This document shows positions 1 to 6,331 of a stretch of DNA of 16,108 nucleotides, one piece after another; the stretch's first letter is position 1, and every line of letters begins with the position of its first letter. Below the pieces are notes generated by a model. The model did no database searches. It worked only from the letters and a program-made list of their open reading frames with translations, and was not told the DNA's origin. Source of the DNA: an uncultured Clostridia bacterium (GTDB taxonomy: Bacteria; Bacillota; Clostridia; TANB77; CAG-508); assembly GCA_947629805.1 (NCBI GenBank), contig CANRFE010000015.1, forward strand, positions 1 through 16,108, written 5' to 3'. The position numbers and the translations under genes are program-made.

Positions 1-348
1 AACTGCAAATAATAAAATAATGGAATTTAATTCAAAAACATAGAAGATAGTTGCTAAAGAAACCCCATTAATAGCAGCATATAAAAAATAAAGAATTCCC
101 ACTAAAGTGGCTGGTAATTTTCGAAATAAAAGAGAAAATACAACAACAACAATAACTTCTAAAAGTAATAAAGCACTAAAATATCCCTCTCTTAAAATCG
201 TTTCAAATAAACCAGAAGAATAAGTATACCAACTAACAATAGCAGTTCCTAATAAACCTAAAAACATCCAAAAGAAAGTTTTAGGTAAAATTGCTTCTTG
301 GTCATTTTCTACAATAGCATCTGAAAAATTTTCTTCTTTTCCAATCAT
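1..348 (-). CDS. Bax inhibitor-1/YccA-family membrane protein (partial, 3' end outside window)
   Basis: Reading the minus strand from ATG at 348 gives 116 codons open to the window edge, so the C-terminal half is missing. The start is MIGKEENFSDAIVENDQEA, a short polar cytoplasmic tail. Hydrophobic stretches follow (MFLGLLGTAIVSWY, then a run rich in L, V and I, then LVGILYFLYAAINGVSLATI). The pattern FLYAAINGVSL followed by IFYVFELNSI is typical of the bacterial BI-1 (YbhL/YccA/YetJ) family, multi-pass membrane proteins linked in some bacteria to calcium leak or membrane protease control. The start is supported by AAAGGAG at 360-366. It lies 21 bases downstream of the rnhA stop and is probably cotranscribed with it. 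The family call is from pattern recognition; the precise function is unknown. Confidence 0.75.
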   Translation of the reverse strand, partial: MIGKEENFSDAIVENDQEAILPKTFFWMFLGLLGTAIVSWYTYSSGLFETILREGYFSALLLLEVIVVVVFSLLFRKLPATLVGILYFLYAAINGVSLATIFYVFELNSIILLFAV

Positions 349-369
349 TTTTCTTATAACTCCTTTCTT

Positions 370-809
370 TTATAATATATCTTGAATTGCCTTACGGGCT
401 AATTCATCACAACGATTATTAAAGGCATTATCACTATGACCTTTCACTTTTTTAAATTGAATTTCATGTATTTTTGTAAATTGATATAAGGTTTCCCACA
501 ATTCTTTATTTTTAACCAAATTTCCATCTGCCGTTTTCCAATTCTTTTTTATCCAATTTTCAATCCAACCTTGCAAAAAAGCATTCACAACATAAGCACT
601 ATCACTATAAATTTCAATAGAACAAGGAAACTTAATTAATTTTAAGGCTTCAATAACGGCAGTTAATTCCATAATATTATTGGTAGTATTTTTTTGTGCA
701 CCAGAAATTTCTTTTTTATGGTCTGCGTACATTAAAATAGCACCCCAACCACCGTGGACCAGGGTTTCCGAGAACAAGCACCATCGGTGTAAATTGTAAC
801 TTTTTCCAT
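370..809 (-). CDS. rnhA: Ribonuclease HI, read through two +1 shifts at CGG
   Basis: RNase HI cuts the RNA strand of RNA-DNA hybrids, removing primers and R-loops. The natural start is ATG at 809, with AAAGGA at 818-823 eight bases upstream, giving MEKVTIYTDGACS. The frame then meets CGG (768-770) and would stop after about 26 codons. Skipping C770 gives GNPGP; a second CGG (752-754) follows, and skipping C754 gives GGWGAIL and the rest of the protein to TAA at 370-372. The restored product is 145 aa, close to the usual 150 or so. All four catalytic acids are then present: D in TDGAC, E in NIMELTA, D in YSDSAYV and D in RCDELAR. The late motif VKGHSDN is also there. The only long uninterrupted frame starts at TTG 777 and lacks the first catalytic Asp, so it would not be a working enzyme. 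Either the gene is decoded with two +1 shifts or it is broken. Confidence 0.85.
752..754 (-). other. Second in-frame CGG: +1 frameshift site in rnhA
   Basis: After the first shift the reading is GGT CCA CGG TGG. The conserved GPGGWGA requires skipping C754 (GGT GGT TGG GGT GCT). A product shifted only once would terminate soon after, so both shifts, five sense codons apart, are needed for a full enzyme. Confidence 0.7.
768..770 (-). other. First in-frame CGG: +1 frameshift site in rnhA
   Basis: On the minus strand the reading is TGT TCT CGG AAA. The family motif needs Gly-Asn-Pro after DGACS, which appears only if C770 is skipped (GGA AAC CCT). The inserted C does not extend a homopolymer (TCT then C then GGA). 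Without the shift the frame ends at TAA a few codons on. Confidence 0.7.
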
Positions 810-826
810 AATATTTGTCCTTTCGA

Positions 827-855
827 TTGAAAAATTAAAAACTTTATGATATTAT
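827..855 (+). promoter_or_regulatory. SigA-type promoter for tmcAL
   Basis: TTGAAA (827-832), a 17-base spacer and TATTAT (850-855), with TG one base before the -10. The -10 overlaps the minus-strand -10 of rnhA by five bases, so the two start sites point away from one shared AT palindrome. Confidence 0.55.
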
Positions 856-879
856 AACAAAGAAATAAAAAATATACAA
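851..879 (-). promoter_or_regulatory. SigA-type promoter for rnhA
   Basis: On the minus strand, TTGTAT (874-879) and TATAAT (851-856) are separated by 17 bases, with a TG one base before the -10 (extended -10). Transcription should start near 845, leaving a leader of about 36 bases with the RBS. Confidence 0.6.
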
Positions 880-924
880 GACAAAAAAAGGCAAAAATCT
901 ATTACAAAGGGAGGAAAAAACGAT

Positions 925-2157
925 ATGGCAACAGTTCTAGGAATTATAGCAGAATATAATCCATTTCATAACGGACATTTCTATCAAATAGAAGAAGCCA
1001 AAAGGCAAACAGGGGCAGAATATGTTATTGCTGTAATGTCAGGAAATTTCACCCAAAGAGGCAATACTTCTTTAGTAAACAAATGGGCAAAAGCAAAAAT
1101 GGCAATTGCCAATGGCGTAGACATTGTATTAGAACTACCTACCGTTTATAGTATCTCAAGTGCAGAAAATTTTGCAGAAGGAGCCATAAAAATATTAGAC
1201 AGCTTAAAAATAGTAGATACGCTTTGTTTTGGATGTGAAACAGCAGATTTTGCTACCTTAAACAATGTTGCTAATGTTTTGTATAATGAACCAAAAGAAT
1301 ATATGGCAATATTAAACCATGAATTAGGAAAGGGTTTGTCTTACCCAAAAGCAAGAGAAAATGCAATACTTATGTATTTAAATGATATTAAGCGCTATGC
1401 AAATGTCATGTCTGGTTCTAATAATATTTTAGGAATTGAATATTTGAAAGCCTTAAAACGCTTAAAAAGTGAAATGAAGCCATTTTCTATAGAACGAAAA
1501 AAAGTCTATTACAATGAAGAAAGAATTGTAGACGAATTTGCAAGTTCTACTGCTATTCGTAAATTGATTGCTACAGAACAATATGACGATGTAAGAAAAG
1601 TAATGCCAAGAAATTCCTATTTAATTCTAAAAGAAGAAATTCGTAAAGGAAATTATGTATTAGATTTAATTAAATACGAAAAAGAAATTTTATATGCATT
1701 AAGAAGAATGAGTTTAAGAGAAATAGAAGAATTAGCAGATGTTACAGAAGGCTTAGAAAATGCTATAAAAAAAGCAGCCGATTCTTGTAACAATTTAATG
1801 GATTTAGTGAATATCATTAAAACAAAGCGATATACACAAACCAGAATTCAAAGAATTTTGCTATATGCTTTATTAGGAATTACCAAAAAAGATATGCAAA
1901 ATTCGAAAAAAGTAATACCTTATACAAGAGTGTTGGGCTTTAATGCAAAAGGCAAAGAAATGTTAAGTGATATTTGTAATATTAATCCAAAAATTCAAAT
2001 GGTCACTTCTGTAAAAAAATATTTGGAAAAGAATAATAATAAAATCTTAAAAGAAATGTTGGAAAAAGATATTTTTGCTACCAATATTTATACATTAGGG
2101 TATGAAGAAGATTCTTGGGCAAATTTAGATTATACCAATAAATTAGTAATTTTATAA
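925..2157 (+). CDS. tmcAL: tRNA(Met) cytidine acetate ligase TmcAL
   Basis: TmcAL (formerly YlbM/UPF0348) activates acetate with ATP and transfers it to the wobble cytidine of elongator tRNA-Met, making N4-acetylcytidine in the cytoplasm. The N-terminus GIIAEYNPFHNGH (residues 6-18) contains the nucleotidyltransferase HxGH motif that binds ATP. Further family blocks are MSGNFTQRG (38-46), VLELPTVYS (68-76), FGCE (102-105), SGSNNILGIEYL and FASSTAIRKLI. The length of 410 aa matches the family. Start ATG 925 has AAAGGGAGG at 906-914. It is monocistronic between its own promoter and the hairpin that begins at its stop codon. CGT, CGC, CGA and AGG arginine codons all occur here, but no CGG is in frame. 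Confidence 0.93.
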   Translation: MATVLGIIAEYNPFHNGHFYQIEEAKRQTGAEYVIAVMSGNFTQRGNTSLVNKWAKAKMAIANGVDIVLELPTVYSISSAENFAEGAIKILDSLKIVDTLCFGCETADFATLNNVANVLYNEPKEYMAILNHELGKGLSYPKARENAILMYLNDIKRYANVMSGSNNILGIEYLKALKRLKSEMKPFSIERKKVYYNEERIVDEFASSTAIRKLIATEQYDDVRKVMPRNSYLILKEEIRKGNYVLDLIKYEKEILYALRRMSLREIEELADVTEGLENAIKKAADSCNNLMDLVNIIKTKRYTQTRIQRILLYALLGITKKDMQNSKKVIPYTRVLGFNAKGKEMLSDICNINPKIQMVTSVKKYLEKNNNKILKEMLEKDIFATNIYTLGYEEDSWANLDYTNKLVIL

Positions 2158-2200
2158 TAAAAAGAAGGAGAAAAATACTTTTTTCTTCTTCTTTTTATTA
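2155..2200 (+). terminator. Long AU-rich hairpin after tmcAL, probable terminator
   Basis: The tmcAL stop codon opens a stem of about 21 base pairs (2155-2175 with 2180-2200) with one G-U pair and a 4-base loop. The descending arm is U-rich, but there is little GC and no clean U-tract after it, so it may be weak or may act mainly to protect the mRNA end. Confidence 0.5.
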
Positions 2201-2238
2201 CATCTTTATTACATTTTGATAACATTTATATAACAATG

Positions 2239-2267
2239 TTGAATTATGCAATTTTTTCCAATATAAT
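2239..2267 (+). promoter_or_regulatory. SigA-type promoter for the 2312 gene
   Basis: TTGAAT (2239-2244), 17 bases, TATAAT (2262-2267). The expected start is near 2274, giving a leader of about 38 bases that includes AGGAGGGG at 2300-2307. Confidence 0.65.
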
Positions 2268-2275
2268 GGAAAAAA
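2252..2275. promoter_or_regulatory. Perfect inverted repeat covering the -10 box, candidate operator
   Basis: TTTTTTCCA (2252-2260) and TGGAAAAAA (2267-2275) form a perfect 9-bp inverted repeat with a 6-base centre that contains most of the -10 box. A dimeric repressor bound here would block RNA polymerase. This is inference; A/T-rich repeats also occur by chance. Confidence 0.35.
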
Positions 2276-2311
2276 GAAGATGCTAAGGAGAAATTCCATA
2301 GGAGGGGTAGT

Positions 2312-2854
2312 ATGGAAGAAACATTTGCAGAATATATCTTGAAAGAACAAGATTGGGTTCGCAAAATGGAAATCATGTTTTATTTAGAGAAAAAAGCACG
2401 TATTTTCTTTGATAAAACAGTTGTATTAAAAACAGAGCTTGCCAAATTGTTCATGGAAACAATGAAAATAGACGTAGATAGCAATTTAGTAATTACCGCG
2501 TGTTTGTTATGTAACTGTAAAAAACCAACAGATTTTAGTGATTTAAATAAAGTAAAATTGTATGCAAAAGAAGGAGCAGAGTATTTAAGTACACTAGGTT
2601 TTTCAAAGCGTTTTTGTAAAATTTGTGAAGAAGTAAATCGTTATTCGGAAAGTAGCCCAAGAGAAAAAGAAAGCGATATTTTAGAATTGGTGGACCAGTT
2701 TGGTGGAATGCTCTTAGATAGACCAGAAAGAATTGGGTTTAAGCCAGATGAAGCATTGGTTTTATTAGAACATCGAAACTTAAAAGGAAAAGAAAATCGT
2801 TATTTAGAAAAGTTTAAAGAGTTTGTAAATCAAATGCAGGAGGTGTACGTATAA
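2312..2854 (+). CDS. Degenerate HD-GYP/HD-fold protein lacking the metal ligands
   Basis: A 180-aa soluble, mostly helical protein with no signal peptide. I do not recognise a named family, but its order of motifs follows an HD or HD-GYP domain. ITACLLCNCKK (61-71) sits where such enzymes have AALLHDIGK, with the HD pair replaced by C67-N68. AKEGAEYLSTLGF (85-97) corresponds to the H..iGaeiL helix. ILELVDQFGGMLLDRP (123-138) and FKPDEALVLL (143-152) match the late VADxFDAlxxxRPY and speeAL segments. The histidines that bind metal in active phosphohydrolases are missing, so a binding or regulatory role is more likely than catalysis. It has its own promoter and strong RBS, and is followed one base later by the 79-aa gene whose RBS lies inside its 3' end. 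Confidence 0.6.
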   Translation: MEETFAEYILKEQDWVRKMEIMFYLEKKARIFFDKTVVLKTELAKLFMETMKIDVDSNLVITACLLCNCKKPTDFSDLNKVKLYAKEGAEYLSTLGFSKRFCKICEEVNRYSESSPREKESDILELVDQFGGMLLDRPERIGFKPDEALVLLEHRNLKGKENRYLEKFKEFVNQMQEVYV

Positions 2855-2855
2855 A

Positions 2856-3095
2856 ATGAATGGATTTTATCGTGGAATGGAATATTTAGCAAAGGAAATG
2901 AATGGAGCAAAAGATACAAAGCAATCTATTATTACAGCAGCGAATTCTTATGTATCGATAAAGAACAAAATAAAAGAAATGGAAGAGAATGCAAAAAAAG
3001 CAGTAGAAGAACAAAAACCAGAAACAATTCATTTTGATCCAGCAGAAATTGAACCTATTGTATTGAAAAATAGAGAAAATAGAGAAGAAAGATAG
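2856..3095 (+). CDS. Small hypothetical protein, 79 aa
   Basis: Start ATG 2856 lies one base after the previous stop and uses AGGAGGTG at 2838-2845, inside the upstream gene, so the two are translationally linked. The protein has a short N-terminal part (MNGFYRGMEYLAKEM), then a highly charged helical middle (YVSIKNKIKEMEENAKKAVEE) likely to form a coiled coil, and an acidic-to-basic tail. No membrane segment and no recognised family. A strong terminator begins immediately after its TAG stop. Confidence 0.65.
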   Translation: MNGFYRGMEYLAKEMNGAKDTKQSIITAANSYVSIKNKIKEMEENAKKAVEEQKPETIHFDPAEIEPIVLKNRENREER

Positions 3096-3142
3096 AAAAA
3101 ACGTTTCTTTTTGAGAAGAAGTTCTAAAAAGAAACGTTTTTT
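3096..3142 (+). terminator. Intrinsic terminator upstream of the endonuclease Q gene
   Basis: A perfect 17-bp stem (3096-3112 with 3126-3142) whose loop can pair further (AGAA with TTCT) ends in six Ts. It starts directly after the stop codon of the small gene and ends 19 bases before the next start codon. Confidence 0.8.
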
Positions 3143-3161
3143 GTAGAAAGGAAAAGAAACA

Positions 3162-4349
3162 ATGAACGAAATATTTGCAGATTTACATGTCCATATAGGA
3201 AGATCAGAAGCAGGAAAGCCAATAAAAATAACAGCAGCTAGGTCATTAAATTTTGCCAACATTGCAAAAGAATGTTATGAAAGAAAAGGAATTCAAGTAG
3301 TAGGAATTATAGATTGTGCTTCTCCTTATGTTATAGAAGATATTGAAAAATTTTTGCAAACAGGAGAAGCCTATGAAATAGAAGAAGGGGGAATTATTTA
3401 CAAAGAGAAAGTTTGTATTTTATTAGGAAGTGAAGTAGAAACTTCCGAAATAGGTAGAACAGGAAACAAGGGAGCAGCACATAATTTATGCTTTTTCCCG
3501 CACTTAAAAGATATAAAAGGGTTCTCGCAAGAGTTGAGCCATCATGTAAAAAATATTACACTTAGTACCCAAAGGTCAGACCTTTCTGGCTATGCTTTAA
3601 TAGATATAGTAGAAAAATATCATGGAATTTTAATTCCGGCCCATGTTTTTACTCCGCACAAAAGTTATTATGGAAATTGTGCAGACCGATTAGAAGAAAT
3701 TTTTAGAGAAAAATTTTCAAAAATATTTGCCATTGAATTAGGGCTAAGTGCAGATACTTTTTTAGCAGATACGATTTCGGAATTAGAAACGAAAACATTT
3801 CTTACCAATTCGGATGCGCATTCTCTTCCTAAAATTGCAAGAGAATATAATAAAATACAAGTAGAAACCATTTCTTTTCAAGAAATTGTAAAAGCCCTAA
3901 AAGGAGAAGAAGGAAGAAAAGTAGTAGCCAATTATGGACTAGACCCAAAACTTGGGAAATATCATAGAACCTATTGCGATGCATGTGAATCCACCATTGA
4001 AACAAAAGAACCAGTGAGCATTTGCCCAAAATGTGGAAGTGATAAAATCACATTTGGTGTATTGGATCGCATTGAATTAATTCAAGATAAGAAAGAGACG
4101 AAAAGCCCAAAAACAAGGCCACCTTATATTTATCAAGTACCTCTTCAATTCATACCAGGAGTAGGGCAAAAGCAAATAACCAAATTATTAGATCACTTTG
4201 GAACAGAAATGACGATTTTACAAAAACTTTCCTTAGATGATATAGAAGCAGTAGTGGGCAAAAAGATAGCAAATAAAATTGTAGAAGCAAGAGAAGGGAA
4301 AATAACTATACAAGCTGGTGGCGGCGGTGTTTATGGCAAAGTAAAATAA
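3162..4349 (+). CDS. Endonuclease Q-like PHP-domain DNA repair nuclease
   Basis: EndoQ enzymes nick DNA 5' of deaminated bases (uracil, hypoxanthine, xanthine) and abasic sites. The 395-aa protein has the three expected parts. First, a PHP metal-dependent core: DLHVHIG (7-13), PAHVFTP (159-165) and TNSDAH (215-220) supply metal-binding His and Asp residues. Second, a four-cysteine zinc site: C272, C275, C288 and C291. Third, a C-terminal helix-hairpin-helix segment, IPGVGQKQITKLL (331-343) to VVGKKIANKIVEA (364-376), for DNA binding, ending in a Gly-rich GGGGVYGK tail seen in the family. The length agrees with bacterial and archaeal EndoQ. Start ATG 3162 has AAAGGA at 3147-3152. It is bracketed by terminators on both sides. 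Confidence 0.85.
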   Translation: MNEIFADLHVHIGRSEAGKPIKITAARSLNFANIAKECYERKGIQVVGIIDCASPYVIEDIEKFLQTGEAYEIEEGGIIYKEKVCILLGSEVETSEIGRTGNKGAAHNLCFFPHLKDIKGFSQELSHHVKNITLSTQRSDLSGYALIDIVEKYHGILIPAHVFTPHKSYYGNCADRLEEIFREKFSKIFAIELGLSADTFLADTISELETKTFLTNSDAHSLPKIAREYNKIQVETISFQEIVKALKGEEGRKVVANYGLDPKLGKYHRTYCDACESTIETKEPVSICPKCGSDKITFGVLDRIELIQDKKETKSPKTRPPYIYQVPLQFIPGVGQKQITKLLDHFGTEMTILQKLSLDDIEAVVGKKIANKIVEAREGKITIQAGGGGVYGKVK

Positions 4350-4352
4350 AGA

Positions 4353-4380
4353 AAAACAGGTTAAGCAGTTAACCTGTTTT
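4353..4380 (+). terminator. Intrinsic terminator after the endonuclease Q gene
   Basis: A perfect 12-bp stem, AAAACAGGTTAA (4353-4364) with its complement (4369-4380), a GCAG loop and a terminal T-run, three bases after the stop codon. Confidence 0.8.
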
Positions 4381-4461
4381 AATTTTGGAAATTCGGTTCT
4401 AAAAAACTTTTTATGGAATAGACATTATGTAGAAATGAAAAATGGAAAGGATAGAAAAAGA

Positions 4462-5103
4462 ATGCGAAAACAAGAGAAAAAGAGCCAAGTTTATAGGATA
4501 GTAAAAGAGCACATTTATCATAACTTAAAGCAATATATGATTGTTTCTATTTTTTTCTTAGTAGGAATCGTTTTAGGAATTCTTTTTGTCAATCATGCAA
4601 CCAGTGAAACACAAGAGCAAATAGGAAATACGATAACGACATTTTTAGATGCCTTAAAAGGAGATTATCAAATTGATACAGGAAATCTTTTTAGAAGTGT
4701 AGTAGCAAACCGTGTTTTGTTTGCTTTTTTGTTATGGTTTATGGGGTGTACTCTTATAGGAATTCCTGTTGTCTATGGCATGGTTATTGCAAAGGGGTTT
4801 TCTTTAGGCTATACCATTTCTTCTATACTCTACACCTTAGGAACGACAAAGGGAATTTTCTTTTGTTTGCTTACTTTACTTTTACAAAACATTTTATACA
4901 TTCCCTGTACTTTAGCCTTAGCAGTGAGTGGGGTTAAATTGTATGGAGCGATTATGAGGGATAAAAGAAGAGAAAATATAAAAATAGAAATTGTAAGGCA
5001 TACTATATTTTCGCTTTTCCTTTTGTGTATTTTTCTAATAGCAGCGGTCTTAGAAGTTTATGTATCTAATTCTCTACTTAGCTTTTGCATAGGATATTTT
5101 TAG
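4462..5103 (+). CDS. spoIIM: Stage II sporulation protein M
   Basis: SpoIIM is a membrane component of the SpoIID-SpoIIM-SpoIIP machine that drives septal peptidoglycan remodelling and engulfment in the mother cell. The protein has a basic cytoplasmic start, a first membrane segment (MIVSIFFLVGIVLGILFV), an external loop, then about four more segments. It includes the family block VVYGMVIAKGFSLGYTISS and the following LLLQNILYIPCTL. I chose ATG 4462 (213 aa) because AAAGGA at 4446-4451 precedes it at good spacing; the in-frame ATG at 4435 has no clear RBS. The length matches Bacillus SpoIIM. Its position just before xerD is a conserved firmicute arrangement. I could not find a convincing SigE promoter upstream. 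Confidence 0.9.
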   Translation: MRKQEKKSQVYRIVKEHIYHNLKQYMIVSIFFLVGIVLGILFVNHATSETQEQIGNTITTFLDALKGDYQIDTGNLFRSVVANRVLFAFLLWFMGCTLIGIPVVYGMVIAKGFSLGYTISSILYTLGTTKGIFFCLLTLLLQNILYIPCTLALAVSGVKLYGAIMRDKRRENIKIEIVRHTIFSLFLLCIFLIAAVLEVYVSNSLLSFCIGYF

Positions 5104-5183
5104 AAAAAATATGGAACAATGTTGAAAAATAAAGAAAAAATAGAAATAAGAGAAAAAAATTATATTTTTTTTAGAAAAATGTC

Positions 5184-5212
5184 TTTACAATTTGCAAGGA
5201 ATTTGATATAAC
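5184..5212 (+). promoter_or_regulatory. SigA-type promoter for xerD
   Basis: TTTACA (5184-5189), 17 bases, TATAAC (5207-5212) with TG one base before the -10. The stretch from 5104 to this point is A/T-rich with no further gene or GC hairpin. Confidence 0.6.
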
Positions 5213-5264
5213 ATATACAGTTTACGTAAGTTAAAGAAAAGAAAGGATAGGGGAGCTAAATCAA

Positions 5265-6146
5265 ATGGAAAAACAAATAAAACTTTTTTTAGAATTTCTT
5301 CAAAACGATAAAAAAGCATCAGATAATACATTACAATCATACAGAAGAGATATTGTATATTACAATAAATATATAGAAAGTAAAAAATTAAATTATGCAA
5401 AAGTAAAAGAAGAGGATATGAAGGAATATGTAGAGTACCTACAATCTGTAGGAAAAAAAGCATCTACTATATCAAGAAGTTTGGCTTCCATACGTTCTTT
5501 TTACCAATTCTTAGTAAAAAATAAAAAAGTAAAACAAGATCCAACAGCACATATTCAATCACCAAAAATTGAAAAAAGAACACCAAGTGTTTTAACAGCA
5601 AAAGAAGTAGAATTATTATTAGATCAACCAAAAGATGTAGACTTAAAAGGAACAAGAGACAAAGCAATGCTTGAATTTGCTTATGCAACTGGCATGCGCG
5701 TAACAGAAATTATTTCACTAGATATTCAAGACGTAAAACTAGACGAAGGTTATGTAGTATGCCATTCTGGTACAAAGCAAAGAAATATTCCTTTAGGGGC
5801 TATTTCCTTAAAAGCATTAAAAGAGTATATTGAAGAAGCAAGACCAGTTTTAATTCGTGACGAAAGTATTAAAGCTTTATTTGTCAATGTAAATGGGCAA
5901 AGATTAACCAGACAAGGTTTCTGGAAAATCGTAAAATATTATAAAGAACAAGCACACATTACAAAAGATATTACACCACATGTATTAAGACATTCTTTTG
6001 CAACCCATCTTTTACAAAATGGTGCAGACTTAAAAGCTATTCAAACAATGTTGGGACATTCCGATATTTCTTCTACACAAGTTTATATGCAATTTCAAGA
6101 TAGTGGAATAAAAAATGTTTATAAAAAAGCACATCCAAGAGCTTAA
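5265..6146 (+). CDS. xerD: Tyrosine recombinase XerD
   Basis: XerD with XerC resolves chromosome dimers at dif during division. The 293-aa protein has the N-terminal SAM-like DNA-binding domain (about 1-90, including LQSYRRDI) and the C-terminal catalytic domain. Catalytic residues are visible: R145 in TGMRVTE, K171 in GTKQRNIPLG, H239 and R242 in PHVLRHSFATHLL, H265 in LGHSDISSTQVY, and nucleophile Y274. The length is standard. Start ATG 5265 has AGGGGAG at 5249-5255. XerC, XerD and XerS are hard to tell apart by eye; the spoIIM-xerD order, conserved in firmicutes, favours XerD. It is a single-gene unit with its own promoter and terminator. Confidence 0.9.
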   Translation: MEKQIKLFLEFLQNDKKASDNTLQSYRRDIVYYNKYIESKKLNYAKVKEEDMKEYVEYLQSVGKKASTISRSLASIRSFYQFLVKNKKVKQDPTAHIQSPKIEKRTPSVLTAKEVELLLDQPKDVDLKGTRDKAMLEFAYATGMRVTEIISLDIQDVKLDEGYVVCHSGTKQRNIPLGAISLKALKEYIEEARPVLIRDESIKALFVNVNGQRLTRQGFWKIVKYYKEQAHITKDITPHVLRHSFATHLLQNGADLKAIQTMLGHSDISSTQVYMQFQDSGIKNVYKKAHPRA

Positions 6147-6153
6147 AAGAGGA

Positions 6154-6186
6154 AAGTGAACTTTGGAAAAAGTTCACTTCTTTTTT
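6154..6186 (+). terminator. Intrinsic terminator after xerD
   Basis: An 11-bp perfect stem (6154-6164 with 6169-6179) closed by a GGAA (GNRA-type) loop and followed by CTTTTTT. Confidence 0.85.
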
Positions 6187-6213
6187 CTTTTTTTACCAAT
6201 TCTTGAAAATGTC

Positions 6214-6242
6214 TTGACAGTTTACAGTAATAAAGATAAAAT
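6214..6242 (+). promoter_or_regulatory. SigA-type promoter for rny
   Basis: A consensus TTGACA (6214-6219), 17 bases, TAAAAT (6237-6242). The resulting leader is about 80 bases, with AAAGAGGTG at 6316-6324 before the start codon. Confidence 0.7.
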
Positions 6243-6331
6243 AGAATAAGAGACAAAATATATTCTAAAAATAAATTAGAGTGATATATATTTATGTACA
6301 TTGAAAATAAAATAGAAAGAGGTGTAAAATT

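Noticed and set aside
770..770. Simple homopolymer sequencing error as the cause of the rnhA break
   Set aside because: The extra bases at 770 and 754 are not in homopolymers (TCT-C-GGA, CCA-C-GGT); only the site at 15328 lengthens a C run, from one to two.
370..777. Uninterrupted minus-strand frame from TTG 777 as the true RNase HI
   Set aside because: It lacks the first catalytic Asp and the N-terminal strand, has no RBS, and the better start at 809 with RBS encodes exactly the missing residues in another frame.
3029..3262. Minus-strand ORF across the 3096-3142 hairpin
   Set aside because: It runs antisense through the terminator and two genes, with low-complexity Phe/Leu/Ser composition and no RBS, as expected for a shadow of A-rich coding sequence.
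4384..4440. SigE-like promoter (CATTATGT near 4423) for spoIIM
   Set aside because: Only a partial match to the -10 consensus and no acceptable -35 at the right distance.
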